Below, one piece after another: positions 32,305 to 40,924 of a stretch of DNA of 64,000 nt. Positions within the stretch are counted from its first letter, which is position 1, and every line of letters starts with the position of its first letter. A model generated the notes under the pieces. That model was not told the DNA's origin. It did not search any database and worked only from the letters and a program-made list of their open reading frames with translations. The position numbers and the translations under genes are program-made. The stretch comes from Lautropia dentalis (lineage in GTDB: Bacteria > Pseudomonadota > Gammaproteobacteria > Burkholderiales > Burkholderiaceae_E): positions 381,655 to 445,654 of the forward strand of contig NZ_RRUE01000002.1 of the NCBI RefSeq assembly GCF_003892345.1, written 5' to 3'.

Positions 32305-32386
32305 GCCCCAGATCCAATAGATATCCGCCGGTCATTCTACCGTTGCCATCGCGCACGCCCAGTCACAATGCGAGACAATCCGCGCC

Positions 32387-32899
32387 ATGGCAACAACCGA
32401 TCCTGCCGTGCACCAGGGCCTGCCACCGGTCTGGCGCCGCGATGCCCTCATCCTGCTGCTGGGCAGCTTTCCGGGCACGGCCTCACTGGCCGCGCAGGCC
32501 TACTACGCCCACCCGCGCAACCAGTTCTGGCCCATCATGGGCCAGCTCACGGGCGAGCCCCTGCCCGCCCTGCCCTACGAACAGCGCCTGCACCGGCTGC
32601 GCGAACACCGGCTGGCCCTGTGGGACACCGTCGGCCACTGCCAGCGCCAGGGCAGCCTCGACAGCGCCATCCGCCACGCCCTCACCAACGAATTCGGCCC
32701 CCTGCTGGCCCAGCTGCCCTCACTGAAACTGGTGGCCTTCAACGGCCAGCATGCCGGCCGCCAGCGCCGCTTCTTCGACGAGCAGGGCTACGCCACCGTG
32801 GTGCTGCCCTCCACCAGCCCGGCCTACGCCAGCCTCACGCTGGCGCAGAAGGCCGAACAGTGGCTGGCAGCGCTGGCACCCGTGCTGAAGGCAAAGTAA
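32387..32899 (+). CDS. DNA-deoxyinosine glycosylase (uracil-DNA glycosylase superfamily, family 6)
   Basis: Removes hypoxanthine from deaminated adenine in DNA to start base-excision repair. The motif LGSFPGTASLAAQAYYAHPRNQFWPIM carries the family-specific AYYAHPRNQFW segment, and motif 2 is LPSTSPAYA. Length 170 is normal. It is transcribed divergently from the patatin-like gene, 82 bp away. Confidence 0.9.
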   Translation: MATTDPAVHQGLPPVWRRDALILLLGSFPGTASLAAQAYYAHPRNQFWPIMGQLTGEPLPALPYEQRLHRLREHRLALWDTVGHCQRQGSLDSAIRHALTNEFGPLLAQLPSLKLVAFNGQHAGRQRRFFDEQGYATVVLPSTSPAYASLTLAQKAEQWLAALAPVLKAK

Positions 32900-32912
32900 A
32901 GAAAGTATCCAC

Positions 32913-33053
32913 TTACTTCTTTCGCAACCCGAACCCCTGCGGCGCCAGCAGCAGGAAGGCCAGCACGGCTGCGGCCAGATCGGCCAGCCGCGTCTTCAGC
33001 GGCCGGCGTGACGACGGTTTTTCGCCTTGCGGCAGATGACCCGGAATATCCAT
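32913..33053 (-). CDS. Small single-pass membrane protein downstream of DUF4254 gene
   Basis: A 46-residue frame: a polar N-terminus with Arg/Lys (PSSRRPLKTRL), then one hydrophobic helix (LADLAAAVLAFLLLAP) and a basic end (GLRKK). Its ATG overlaps the stop of the DUF4254 gene in a TGATG arrangement, which is strong support for coupled translation. Function unknown. Confidence 0.55.
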   Translation of the reverse strand: MDIPGHLPQGEKPSSRRPLKTRLADLAAAVLAFLLLAPQGFGLRKK

Positions 33054-33754
33054 CAGGCTCCCCTTTCGGCCACCAGGGCCGGATTGAACGCCGGGTCGTT
33101 ATACATCTTGAACTGGCGGTACACCTTGAAATATGCCCGCCCCGCGCGACAATCGGCCATCAGCTCGTCCAGGCAGCGGCCCAGATCGTTGCGCTGCGTC
33201 TCCAGCCGGGCCAGCCGTGCGCGCGAAGCCTCGCGGTGCGCCTCGTCCACATCGGTCCGCGCCGTCTGCGCCTTCATGGCCCGCACCTTCAGCGCCATGA
33301 TCGACATCCGGTCGATGATGCTGCCGGCCGTCTCGCTGTTCATCCGCGCCTGCTGGCCGGCCAGGCTCACCGGCGAATCACCACCCACCGATGCCGGATC
33401 CACCAGCCCCAGCGCCAGCAGCAGCAGCTCGTCCACCCGTTCGGTGGCATCGTTGCGGGCCTGGTTGTAGCCATCGATGGCCCGCTTGTTGCCGGCGATC
33501 TCCTCGGCCGACACACGGGTGCGGCGCGCCAGGTCTTCCTCGTCCCACAGCAGGCTGTTGAAACGGTGGTTGTTGGCCACCCAGTGCCAGAGCTGCGCCC
33601 CGGGCTCCGTGGCCGGCGGCGGCACATCCAGTGCATGGCCATCCGGTGCCTGCCCGGCCTTTGCCCAGCCCGGCAGCGCCAGACACTGCTGGTGAAACGC
33701 GATGACGGCGGCCCCGTTCAGTGCCCCGGAGGTTGGCTTTTCTGCGCCCTGCAT
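33053..33754 (-). CDS. DUF4254-domain protein
   Basis: A 233-residue alpha-helical protein of unknown function. The conserved features recognised are the helical segments around LWHWVANNHRFNSLLWDEEDLARR, the NETAGSIIDRMSIMALK-like motif (here NSETAGSIIDRMSIMALKV) and RCLDELMADCRAGRAYFKVYRQFKMYND. Members are commonly found beside GT9 glycosyltransferases; here the divergent neighbour is one, 63 bp away, which points to a role linked to lipopolysaccharide or other surface glycans (inference). The ATG at 33754 was chosen because upstream sequence overlaps the divergent promoter. Confidence 0.85.
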   Translation of the reverse strand: MQGAEKPTSGALNGAAVIAFHQQCLALPGWAKAGQAPDGHALDVPPPATEPGAQLWHWVANNHRFNSLLWDEEDLARRTRVSAEEIAGNKRAIDGYNQARNDATERVDELLLLALGLVDPASVGGDSPVSLAGQQARMNSETAGSIIDRMSIMALKVRAMKAQTARTDVDEAHREASRARLARLETQRNDLGRCLDELMADCRAGRAYFKVYRQFKMYNDPAFNPALVAERGA

Positions 33755-33817
33755 GGTTTTGACTCCATAATCGGTGGAACTTTCCGCATTATCCACAAAA
33801 CCTGCCCCGCTCCCGTC

Positions 33818-34924
33818 ATGCGACCCCTCATCGTGCGACTCCCCAACTGGGTTGGCGACGTCATCATGAGCCTGCCCACCCTCTGGCACCTGCATCATCG
33901 CGGCTACGCCCTGCAGCTGGTGGGCAGACGCTGGGCCGCCACCCTGCTGGCCGGCTGCGGCTGGCCGGTCCACACCCTGCCCGGTCCGCTGAAGGAACGC
34001 GTGCGCCTGCTGCGGCGCCTGCGGCAGGAAGGCCAGCTCCACGACCCGGATTTCGGCAAGCGCCTCAACACCCTGCTGCTCACCAACTCGTTCTCCAGCG
34101 CCTTCGAAACCTGGCTGGCCGGGCTCAACACCGTCGGCTACCGCCAGGACGGCCGCGGCTGGTTCCTCACCCACCCCGTTCCGCAACCGGCCCACCCCCT
34201 GCACGAAAGCCAGCGCTTCTGGGGCGCCGCCGCCACCCTCACCCCGCCACAGGACAACGACCCCGACCTGAAGCCCGGCACCCACGACGCCATCCCCTCA
34301 CCGGAACAGATGCAGTGGCCCCACCTGCCCCTAACGGATTCGGCACGGGAGCGGGCGCTCACTTTGCTGTATCAGGCAGGGCTGCTCGAAGAGGCGGGCG
34401 CACGGCACAATCCCCATGGCCCGGGATCGCTGGCCGGGCATACCCATCCGGTCGACTATCCCACCCCGGCCATCCGGCCCTTTGCGATTCTGATTCCCTT
34501 CGCCACCGGCACCCTCGAAGGCAACAGCAAGGCCTGGCCGGGTTTTCCGGCGCTGTGCCGGCAGCTGGCCGAACGCATGCCGGTTCTCCTCGTGCCCGGC
34601 CCCGGCGCCGAAACCGCCCGGGCCCACGCCGACTATCCCACGGCACGGTCGCTGGATGACGTGCCGCTCGACGTGTACGCCGCCCTGCTCTCCCACGCCA
34701 CCCTGGTCGTGGCCAACGACACCGGCCCCGGCCACGTGGCCGCCGCCGTCGGCGCCCCGCTGCTCTCCGTGCTCGGCCCCACCAACACCGCCCGCTACCG
34801 CGCCCTCGGTCCTCATGTGCACCTGGCCCAGTCCCGACCCTGGCCCAGTGAAGAGGCCGTCTGGCAACAAGTCGCGCAGATGCTGGCAGGACAGGCTGTG
34901 ACACCACCCGGGCACGACAGGTAA
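33818..34924 (+). CDS. Glycosyltransferase family 9 (heptosyltransferase-like)
   Basis: A 368-residue GT-B enzyme of the ADP-heptose:LPS heptosyltransferase family. The N-terminus RLPNWVGDVIMSLPTLWHLH and the C-terminal donor site VANDTGPGHVAAAVGAPLLSVLGPT are characteristic. It probably adds heptose to the inner core of lipopolysaccharide in the cytoplasm; WaaF or WaaC cannot be told apart here. The frame extends upstream to 33008, but the ATG at 33818 begins the conserved domain. A perfect TTATCCACA lies at 33789 in the shared promoter region. Confidence 0.88.
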   Translation: MRPLIVRLPNWVGDVIMSLPTLWHLHHRGYALQLVGRRWAATLLAGCGWPVHTLPGPLKERVRLLRRLRQEGQLHDPDFGKRLNTLLLTNSFSSAFETWLAGLNTVGYRQDGRGWFLTHPVPQPAHPLHESQRFWGAAATLTPPQDNDPDLKPGTHDAIPSPEQMQWPHLPLTDSARERALTLLYQAGLLEEAGARHNPHGPGSLAGHTHPVDYPTPAIRPFAILIPFATGTLEGNSKAWPGFPALCRQLAERMPVLLVPGPGAETARAHADYPTARSLDDVPLDVYAALLSHATLVVANDTGPGHVAAAVGAPLLSVLGPTNTARYRALGPHVHLAQSRPWPSEEAVWQQVAQMLAGQAVTPPGHDR

Positions 34925-34987
34925 CGACAGAGAAACACTTCTGCGCACATTGCTTGCATAACGCCGCTGCAAAGGCCACACAATATG

Positions 34988-35004
34988 GCCGACCGTTTGT
35001 CGGC
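34988..35004. repeat. Small hairpin GCCGAC-CGTTT-GTCGGC
   Basis: A perfect 6-bp stem with 5-base loop between the GT9 gene and the TonB receptor, followed by CCGACGAACGGCGG. A near-identical word (GACCGTTCGTCGG) occurs in the DnaA-box region at about 21286, next to a CAATAT word in both places, so the two sites may share a repeat. Confidence 0.4.
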
Positions 35005-35107
35005 CGACGAACGGCGGACTACACTGAAAAACAACACCCATCACCGTCGGTACGTGCGCCCAGCCGGGGCCTGCACCCCGACAGGTCACCGTTTTCCGGA
35101 GTCGCTC

Positions 35108-37231
35108 ATGTTCAAACGCAGCACCTGTGCCGCGGCCGTGATGGCCGTCTTTTCCCTGGCGGGCACCTCCGCCGCCCTGGCCCAGCAGGTCCACGCCCAG
35201 CGCGTCGAGGGCCAGACGGTTCACCCCGTGGAGTCTCCTGCCTCCCAACTGCCCACCTATCAGGAACCACAGGGTCAACGGCCACAGGGCCAGCAGCCCC
35301 GCCACTTCCAGACCCAGCGGGCGCCGCAGGGCAACACGCAGATGCCCGAAAACACGCAGGCGCCGGGCAACGCACAGCCCCCTGCCAGCACACAGCAGCA
35401 GCCCGCCGGCACCCAGCCCCCCATGGCCCACGCGCAGGAGCCGGCCCGCACCCGTCCTGCCCTGAATGACAGGCATACCAGCGGCCCGAAAATGATCACG
35501 GCCACCAACATGCCCGCCACGCTGGGTGAACTGACCAGCGACGTGGTCATTCTGCCCACCTACCATGCCCACCAGGATGTGAGCCAGCTCACCCCCTTCG
35601 AGCCGCTGGGCAGCATCCAGACCTTCTCGCAGGGCACCCCCGGCGCCTTCGGTGGCCTGTCCATCCGCGGCAACGCCATGCAGGACACCCTGGTGATGAT
35701 CGACGGCTTCCGCGTCAGCCCGGCCAGCGGTGCCGACTTCTCGCTGCTGCCCATGTCCTACGGCAGCCGCACCGAAATCCTGCGTGGCCCCGGTTCGGCC
35801 ATCTATGGCCAGAACGCGGGCGGTGGCGTGGTGCAGCTCCTGTCCGACGCAGCCGGTCCCGGCACCCGGGCCAGTGGTGAAGCCGGCATCGGCGGCCGCG
35901 GCTACATGCAGATGCGCGGACGCCTCTCGGGCGGCAACGACCAGATCACCGGCCGCATCGACCTGGGCCGCGAACGCGGCGATGGCTTCGATGCCACCGC
36001 CGGCGACTACCCCGGCCACCAGAACGACCAGGACAACTGGAAGCGCGACAACATCTCCGGCCGGCTGGACGCCCGGCTCTCCACCGCCACGCACCTGACC
36101 GTGCTGGCCATGCGCAACACCGTCAACGCCGACTTCGACGGCCTGCGCGGCAGTGCCACCGCCCTCGCGGCCAAGAAGCGCCTGGAACTGGCCGGCGTCA
36201 AGGCCGAGCATGAACTGTCGCCCGGCACCCGCCTGGACGCCAAATTTGGCCAGAGCAGCATCAGCAACACCTGGAACTACACCGACGGTGCCGACTGGGA
36301 CAAGACCAAACTGCGCGAATACGGGCTGGGCATGAGCCAGCGGGTTCTGCCCAACGTGAATGGCCGGATCGCCTTCGAACGGCTGGAAGAAGGCTACGAC
36401 ACCCAGGGCCTGAAATCGCCCACGCGCACCACCAACGCGCTGCTGGGCAACGCCATCGGCACCTGGGGGCAGCACCAGCTGAACCTGGCCCTGCGCATGG
36501 ATGACAGCAACCGCTACAACAGCACCTTCAGCCACCAGATCGGCTACGGCTACCGGCTGGCCCCCAACCTGCGCGTGGCGGGCAACCTGAGCACCGGCTA
36601 CCGCATGCCGGACCTGGCCGACTACTATGCCAGCGCCGAGGGCAACCGCCTGAAACAGCAGCGCAACCAGACCATGGATGCCGGCGCCTACTGGCAGCCC
36701 GACAGCACCACCTACGCCAAGGCCGTGGTGTATCGCACCCGCGTGCATGACCGCCTGACCGTGGCCGGCGACTGCACCGCCGCCGTCAACTGCTCGCTGT
36801 TCAACCTGGGCCGCGCCACCATCACCGGTCTGGCCCTGTCGGTGGGTCAGGACACCGCCCCCGGCCAGGCCTTCAACGGCCTGCGCTGGCAGGCGAATCT
36901 GGACCTCGTCAATCCGAAGAACAACGCCACCGGCCGTGTGCTGCCCCATGTGGCCAAGCGCACCCTCAACGGCCAGGTGGACTACGGCTTTGGCGACTAC
37001 AGCGTGGGCGCCGACCTGATGCTGAGCAACCGCCGCTTCTCCGACGAGGCCAACCAGCGTCGGGTGGGTGGCGCCCTGGTGGTGAACCTGCGCTCGGCCT
37101 GGCGCGTCTCGCCCGAGCTGACCGCCTATGCGGATGTGTACAACATCGGCAACCGGCGCAACGCCACCTGGCGCTACTACAACCAGCAGCCGCGCACAGT
37201 AATGCTGGGAGTGGCCTACTCGCCGCGGTGA
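35108..37231 (+). CDS. TonB-dependent outer-membrane receptor
   Basis: A 707-residue outer-membrane channel importing a scarce ligand with TonB energy. A signal peptide (residues 1-25, cleavage after ALA-QQ) is followed by a Pro/Gln/Thr-rich segment (about 30-115), then a plug domain (GGLSIRGNAMQDTLVMIDGFRV ... GSRTEILRGPGSAIYGQNAGGGVVQL) and a 22-strand barrel. The disordered segment in front of the plug is unusual. Ligand unknown: no cobalamin riboswitch was recognised upstream. The start at 35108 was chosen for its signal peptide. Confidence 0.9.
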   Translation: MFKRSTCAAAVMAVFSLAGTSAALAQQVHAQRVEGQTVHPVESPASQLPTYQEPQGQRPQGQQPRHFQTQRAPQGNTQMPENTQAPGNAQPPASTQQQPAGTQPPMAHAQEPARTRPALNDRHTSGPKMITATNMPATLGELTSDVVILPTYHAHQDVSQLTPFEPLGSIQTFSQGTPGAFGGLSIRGNAMQDTLVMIDGFRVSPASGADFSLLPMSYGSRTEILRGPGSAIYGQNAGGGVVQLLSDAAGPGTRASGEAGIGGRGYMQMRGRLSGGNDQITGRIDLGRERGDGFDATAGDYPGHQNDQDNWKRDNISGRLDARLSTATHLTVLAMRNTVNADFDGLRGSATALAAKKRLELAGVKAEHELSPGTRLDAKFGQSSISNTWNYTDGADWDKTKLREYGLGMSQRVLPNVNGRIAFERLEEGYDTQGLKSPTRTTNALLGNAIGTWGQHQLNLALRMDDSNRYNSTFSHQIGYGYRLAPNLRVAGNLSTGYRMPDLADYYASAEGNRLKQQRNQTMDAGAYWQPDSTTYAKAVVYRTRVHDRLTVAGDCTAAVNCSLFNLGRATITGLALSVGQDTAPGQAFNGLRWQANLDLVNPKNNATGRVLPHVAKRTLNGQVDYGFGDYSVGADLMLSNRRFSDEANQRRVGGALVVNLRSAWRVSPELTAYADVYNIGNRRNATWRYYNQQPRTVMLGVAYSPR

Positions 37232-37393
37232 GGCAAGGGTACGGGGTGACGGCAGCAGGTTGGGTCGTCACCTCGCGGAGACACAGAGCCGCCGGAACAC
37301 GAAACCGGGCGCTGGCGCCTGAAAGCGATGGTCCTGACCATGCGATGGTCCGGACCGTGTGACAGGGGTGTGGCCGGGTTCCGGATCTGTATG

Positions 37394-37427
37394 GGGCGAT
37401 GTCCGATGTCGGGGCGTCGCCTTTTTT
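37394..37427 (+). terminator. Intrinsic terminator downstream of the TonB receptor gene
   Basis: GGCGATGTCC pairs imperfectly with GGGCGTCGCC, followed by TTTTTT. It lies 160 bp after the stop codon. Confidence 0.6.
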
Positions 37428-37598
37428 GTGTCCGTCGGTTTTGTCCCACCGGAATTCTGCCGTTCGGCCACGCTGGACGGGGTGCACAATTCAGGAGCCT
37501 GACGATAGCAAGAAAGAATACGGTTTCAGGCTGTTCCTGTTCCCCTCCGTCCGGTATACCCCTTGCCCCAATGGGCCAACGGCAATACCATCGCCAAT

Positions 37599-37609
37599 AA
37601 GTAATACTT
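37599..37609. promoter_or_regulatory. Palindrome before vapB, candidate autoregulatory operator
   Basis: AAGTAATACTT is a perfect odd palindrome 13 bp before the vapB ATG. AbrB/MazE-type antitoxins commonly repress their own promoter at such sites. Confidence 0.4.
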
Positions 37610-37622
37610 TTGGTGCACACCC

Positions 37623-37877
37623 ATGGCAACAACCCTGACCATCAAGGGCCAGGTCACCATCCCCAAGAAGGTCCGCGACGCCCTGCAGCTGCTTCCCGGT
37701 GACGGTGTCGAGTTTGCCTTCAACGAGGCGGGCCAGATCATCGTCCACAAGGCGGGGCAACCGCCCCGGAAGGCGCTGAATCAGGCCAATGCCGACCGTT
37801 TCGAAGCGGTTCGTGGCGCCGCCCAGATCAAGTGGCGTACCGATGAACTGATGGCACTGCTCCGCCAGCCAGACTGA
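37623..37877 (+). CDS. vapB: Antitoxin, AbrB/SpoVT (VapB-like) family
   Basis: An 84-residue swapped-hairpin DNA-binding antitoxin. The N-terminus [28 protein letters not shown] is the AbrB fold signature; the C-terminal half, which should bind the toxin, is Asp/Arg/Lys-rich. It lies 94 bp upstream of a PIN-domain toxin gene, completing a type II module. Confidence 0.9.
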   Translation: MATTLTIKGQVTIPKKVRDALQLLPGDGVEFAFNEAGQIIVHKAGQPPRKALNQANADRFEAVRGAAQIKWRTDELMALLRQPD

Positions 37878-37971
37878 CTCCACAAGTTCCACGCCTGCCG
37901 GCCGCCCGGAAAGGCAGCCGCCCCACAGCACCGACGCCTCCCGACGTCATCCGGGAAAGGATGCGCCCCTC

Positions 37972-38382
37972 ATGATCCTCGTCGACACCAACGTCCTGCT
38001 GGATGTGCTGGAAGATGATCCGGTCTGGGCCAGCTGGTCCATGCATCAGCTTCAGACCCAATCCATCATCCACGAACTGGTCATCAATCCCATCATCTAT
38101 GCCGAACTGTCGACCACCTTCGAATCCGTCGATGCACTGGACGGCGTCATCCAGACGATGGGGCTGAAGTACCAGGAACTCCCGCGCCCAGCACTGTTTC
38201 TGGCATCCATGGCATTCGTCCAGTACCGGCGCAGCAGGGGCACGAAACACAATGTCCTCCCCGACTTCTTCATCGGGGCGCATGCAGCCGTTCATGGCTG
38301 GGCCATCCTCACCCGTGACTCCCGACGCTACCGGAACTATTTCCCCCACGTTCCGCTCATCACGCCAGACCCTGCTGTCTGA
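37972..38382 (+). CDS. vapC: PIN-domain ribonuclease toxin, VapC-like
   Basis: A 136-residue PIN-domain protein, expected to cleave RNA (often initiator tRNA or rRNA) when free of antitoxin. The acidic residues of the PIN site are visible: Asp5 in ILVDTNVLLDVL, Glu45 in YAELS, Asp98 in LPDFFIGAHAA and Asp116 in LTRDSRRY. It follows vapB after 94 bp, an unusually wide gap for such a pair, and precedes the AlbA_2 gene by 11 bp. Confidence 0.88.
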   Translation: MILVDTNVLLDVLEDDPVWASWSMHQLQTQSIIHELVINPIIYAELSTTFESVDALDGVIQTMGLKYQELPRPALFLASMAFVQYRRSRGTKHNVLPDFFIGAHAAVHGWAILTRDSRRYRNYFPHVPLITPDPAV

Positions 38383-38393
38383 CCGAAACCACC

Positions 38394-40415
38394 ATGCTCC
38401 ACATCCCCAATCTCGACACCTTGCCCCTGCTGCGCGAATCCGTTTCGATCGAATGCAAGCTGGCCATCGGTCGTGACGGCAAGGGAGCATTACCAGATGA
38501 TTTCTGGCCTACCTACAGTGCCATGGCCAACACCGACGGCGGACTGGTGTTTCTGGGCATGCGCGAACGGCAGGGACGGTTCGAACCCGTGGGCATCGAA
38601 AATGTGGCCAAGGTACGTACCGAGCTGTTCAACAATCTGAACAACCGCCAGAAGGTCAGCATCAACCTCATCGGCAACGCCAATGTTCAGGAATGGGACG
38701 TGGCGGGCAAGACGCTGCTGATCATTGAAATTCCCCGCGCCACCCGCCGCCAGCGCCCCGTTCACCTGACGCAGAACCCGCTCAACAACAATACCTACCG
38801 CCGGCAGAACGAAGGCGACTTCCCCCTGCCGGATGAAGAGGTGCGACGCATGATCGCCGAGCGGGTGGAAGACAGCCGGGACAGTCGCATTCTGGACAAA
38901 TTCGGCCTGAGGGATCTGGACCAGGAAACCCTGCGCGGCTACCGGCAGGTGTACCGCATCCTGAATCCGGATCATCCATGGGCCAACCTCGACGATCAAA
39001 CCTTCCTGCAGATGATCGGCGGCTGGCGGGAGGATCGCCAGCAGGGTGAACAGGGCCTGACCGTTGCTGGCCTGCTGATGTTCGGCACCATGCCGTCCAT
39101 TCAGGAGGCTTTGCCCTACTACATGCTCGACTACCAGGAACAGCCAGAATCTACCGACGCACTGCGCTGGTCGGACCGTCTGACGCTGGATGGCGCCTGG
39201 TCCGGCAACCTGTACGACTTCTTCCGCAAGGTCTACCTGAAGCTTACCGCAGACCTGAAGGTACCCTTCCGTCTGGAAAATGGCATCCGGCAGAACGAAA
39301 CCCCGGTTCACACCGCCATGCGTGAAGCGCTGCTCAACACGCTGGTCCATGCCGATTACACCGATCGCGCCTCGGTGAAGATCGTCAAGCGCCCCGGCAC
39401 CTTCCGCTTTCGCAACCCGGGCACCATGCGCATTCCGGTGGAGGCGGCCATTCAGGGTGGCGAGGCCGACTGTCGCAACCGCACGCTGCACAAGATGTTC
39501 CGGCTTGTCGGCCTGGGCGAGCAGGCAGGCACCGGTATCCCGAAAATCTTTCAGGGCTGGCAGTCGCAGCACTGGAAGCCCCCGACACTGTTCGACAGTT
39601 ACACGCCCTTCAACCAGACCGTCCTGGAACTGGGCATGCTCGACCTGTTCCCACAGGACGTGATGGAAGCCCTGCACGTCATGTTCGGTGACGAACTCGA
39701 GCAGCTCGGTCACGACGAACGGCTGGCGCTGGCCCTTGCTGCTGCCGAGAATACGATCAGCCACGCTCGCCTGACCACGGTCTCGTCCGCCCACCCCGTC
39801 GAGCTGACCCGAATGCTGCAACGGCTCACCCAGGCAGGCATGCTGCAGGCTACCGGTTCCGGCCGTGGGACAATCTACTGCCTGCCAGGCCATGGGTTAC
39901 CGACGGTGGATGCGGTTTTTGGTGCATCAGGCAGTTCGGACTCAAAGCAAAGGCGCCTGCTGCCCCCCAATAACCTTGTTTCCAACGAGCCCCTCATCCT
40001 CTCGGAACAACACGCCCCGAATCAACGCCCATCGAAGCCATCAAAGGTACGTGACCAACATGGCCGACTGTGTACAGATCAATTGCCCCTGCCGGTCATC
40101 GATGATCTGGCAGCGCTTTCCCCTTTGATGCGACAGCACCTGGAATCGTTGTGCCAGCAACCACGCCAGAAGCAGCGGCTGACAAGACCGGCCATGAAAG
40201 ATGTCCTGCTTTCGGTCTGTGCACACCACTATGTGACACTTGGCGCTCTGTCGTCGCTGGTCAACCGAAAACCTGATTTTCTGCGAGACAGCTACCTTTC
40301 TCCGCTGGTCAAAGAACGCCTGCTGAAGCTCGCCTTTCCTACAACGCCAACCCATGACCGGCAGGCATACAGCACTGTGGCGGTAACGAAGGCCATGACA
40401 ACAGACCCATGCTAG
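38394..40415 (+). CDS. AlbA_2 / HATPase domain regulator (Schlafen-type AlbA_2)
   Basis: A 673-residue protein of the ATP-binding transcriptional-regulator type. The N-terminal AlbA_2 nucleic-acid-binding domain (ESVSIECKLAIG...MANTDGGLVFLGM) is followed by a GHKL-type ATPase (MREALLNTLVHADYTDRASVKI with the N-box Asn, then GTGIPKIFQGW), and the C-terminus looks helical, with winged-helix character. It starts 11 bp after vapC, so it is probably co-transcribed. Proteins of this class regulate neighbouring genes or act in defence; its role here is not established. A 21-bp-period repeat array lies directly downstream. Confidence 0.8.
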   Translation: MLHIPNLDTLPLLRESVSIECKLAIGRDGKGALPDDFWPTYSAMANTDGGLVFLGMRERQGRFEPVGIENVAKVRTELFNNLNNRQKVSINLIGNANVQEWDVAGKTLLIIEIPRATRRQRPVHLTQNPLNNNTYRRQNEGDFPLPDEEVRRMIAERVEDSRDSRILDKFGLRDLDQETLRGYRQVYRILNPDHPWANLDDQTFLQMIGGWREDRQQGEQGLTVAGLLMFGTMPSIQEALPYYMLDYQEQPESTDALRWSDRLTLDGAWSGNLYDFFRKVYLKLTADLKVPFRLENGIRQNETPVHTAMREALLNTLVHADYTDRASVKIVKRPGTFRFRNPGTMRIPVEAAIQGGEADCRNRTLHKMFRLVGLGEQAGTGIPKIFQGWQSQHWKPPTLFDSYTPFNQTVLELGMLDLFPQDVMEALHVMFGDELEQLGHDERLALALAAAENTISHARLTTVSSAHPVELTRMLQRLTQAGMLQATGSGRGTIYCLPGHGLPTVDAVFGASGSSDSKQRRLLPPNNLVSNEPLILSEQHAPNQRPSKPSKVRDQHGRLCTDQLPLPVIDDLAALSPLMRQHLESLCQQPRQKQRLTRPAMKDVLLSVCAHHYVTLGALSSLVNRKPDFLRDSYLSPLVKERLLKLAFPTTPTHDRQAYSTVAVTKAMTTDPC

Positions 40416-40441
40416 AGCGTGTCACGGACTCACTCGACCCC
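40412..40441 (-). repeat. Dispersed 30-bp repeat, copy 5
   Basis: On the minus strand GGGGTCGAGTGAGTCCGTGAC followed by ACGCTCTAG, overlapping the last codons of the AlbA_2 gene. It has a few substitutions against the consensus. Confidence 0.65.
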
Positions 40442-40924
40442 GCGTTACCCCCACCCTTTCAGGCCATGGCTCACAAGGAGGCCCGTACGCCACAGTTCTG
40501 TTGACAGGACGAGGGTTCTCCCAAGACCATGCCTGCCCCCCTGTCAAAGGCCGCAATTCTCCTGTTAAGCCGTATCTGCTCCCCTGCTAACAGCCCACTG
40601 CTGTTGCCAAGCGGCATCTGCTCCCCTGTTAACGGTTCAGGATCTCCTGTTAAACCACGCACGCTCCCTTGCTAACCGTCCCTGCTCCCCTGTTAACAGG
40701 CCCTGTTCTCCTGTCAAACGACGTCCGCTCCCCTGTTAACGGACCAGGACATCAACATCAGTTGACCAAGACACTGTCACCAATCTGGTAATAACCAATG
40801 AACGGCTTGCCACAGCAGCGGCCGGCTCCGCTTGCATTGGTTCAAGACTGGAATAGAGGCATGGGCATACCGATTCCCAAGGTGTAGATTCGTCCCTCGA
40901 ATCGATACCAACTCCCACCGGCCA
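40416..40924. other. Intergenic region with the 21-bp array
   Basis: Between the convergent AlbA_2 gene and the antiporter gene. Contains dispersed repeat copy 5 and the 21-bp array; nothing else is recognised. Confidence 0.6.
40498..40745. repeat. Array of about 21-bp direct repeats (CTCCCCTGTTAAC)
   Basis: The core CTGTTAAC or a close variant begins at 40541, 40562, 40584, 40626, 40647, 40669, 40690, 40711 and 40733, with degenerate members near 40498, 40519 and 40605. The core is preceded by CTCCC or TCTC. Mean spacing is about 21.3 bp, close to two helical turns, so all sites face the same side of the DNA. The 8-9 bases between cores are not conserved. Such phasing is typical of iterons or cooperative operator arrays. 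Confidence 0.85.

Larger units (their letters stand above)
37232..37622. other. Intergenic region TonB receptor-vapB
   Basis: Holds two adjacent short palindromes near 37328-37356 (ATGGTCCTGACCAT and GGTCCGGACC), the terminator at 37394-37427 and the vapB operator candidate. No gene is seen. Confidence 0.5.

Noticed and set aside
33789-33797. Perfect TTATCCACA before the GT9 gene as an origin box
   Set aside because: Isolated single box without the extended CACAGAG...TGTG context; likewise 43640-43648 inside mmuM.
34925-35107. Cobalamin riboswitch upstream of the TonB receptor
   Set aside because: I looked for the conserved B12-box words and hairpins and found none; only a small unrelated hairpin is present.
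40498-40745. CRISPR array
   Set aside because: Repeat core about 13 bp with 8-9-bp spacers, far too short for CRISPR, and no cas genes are nearby.
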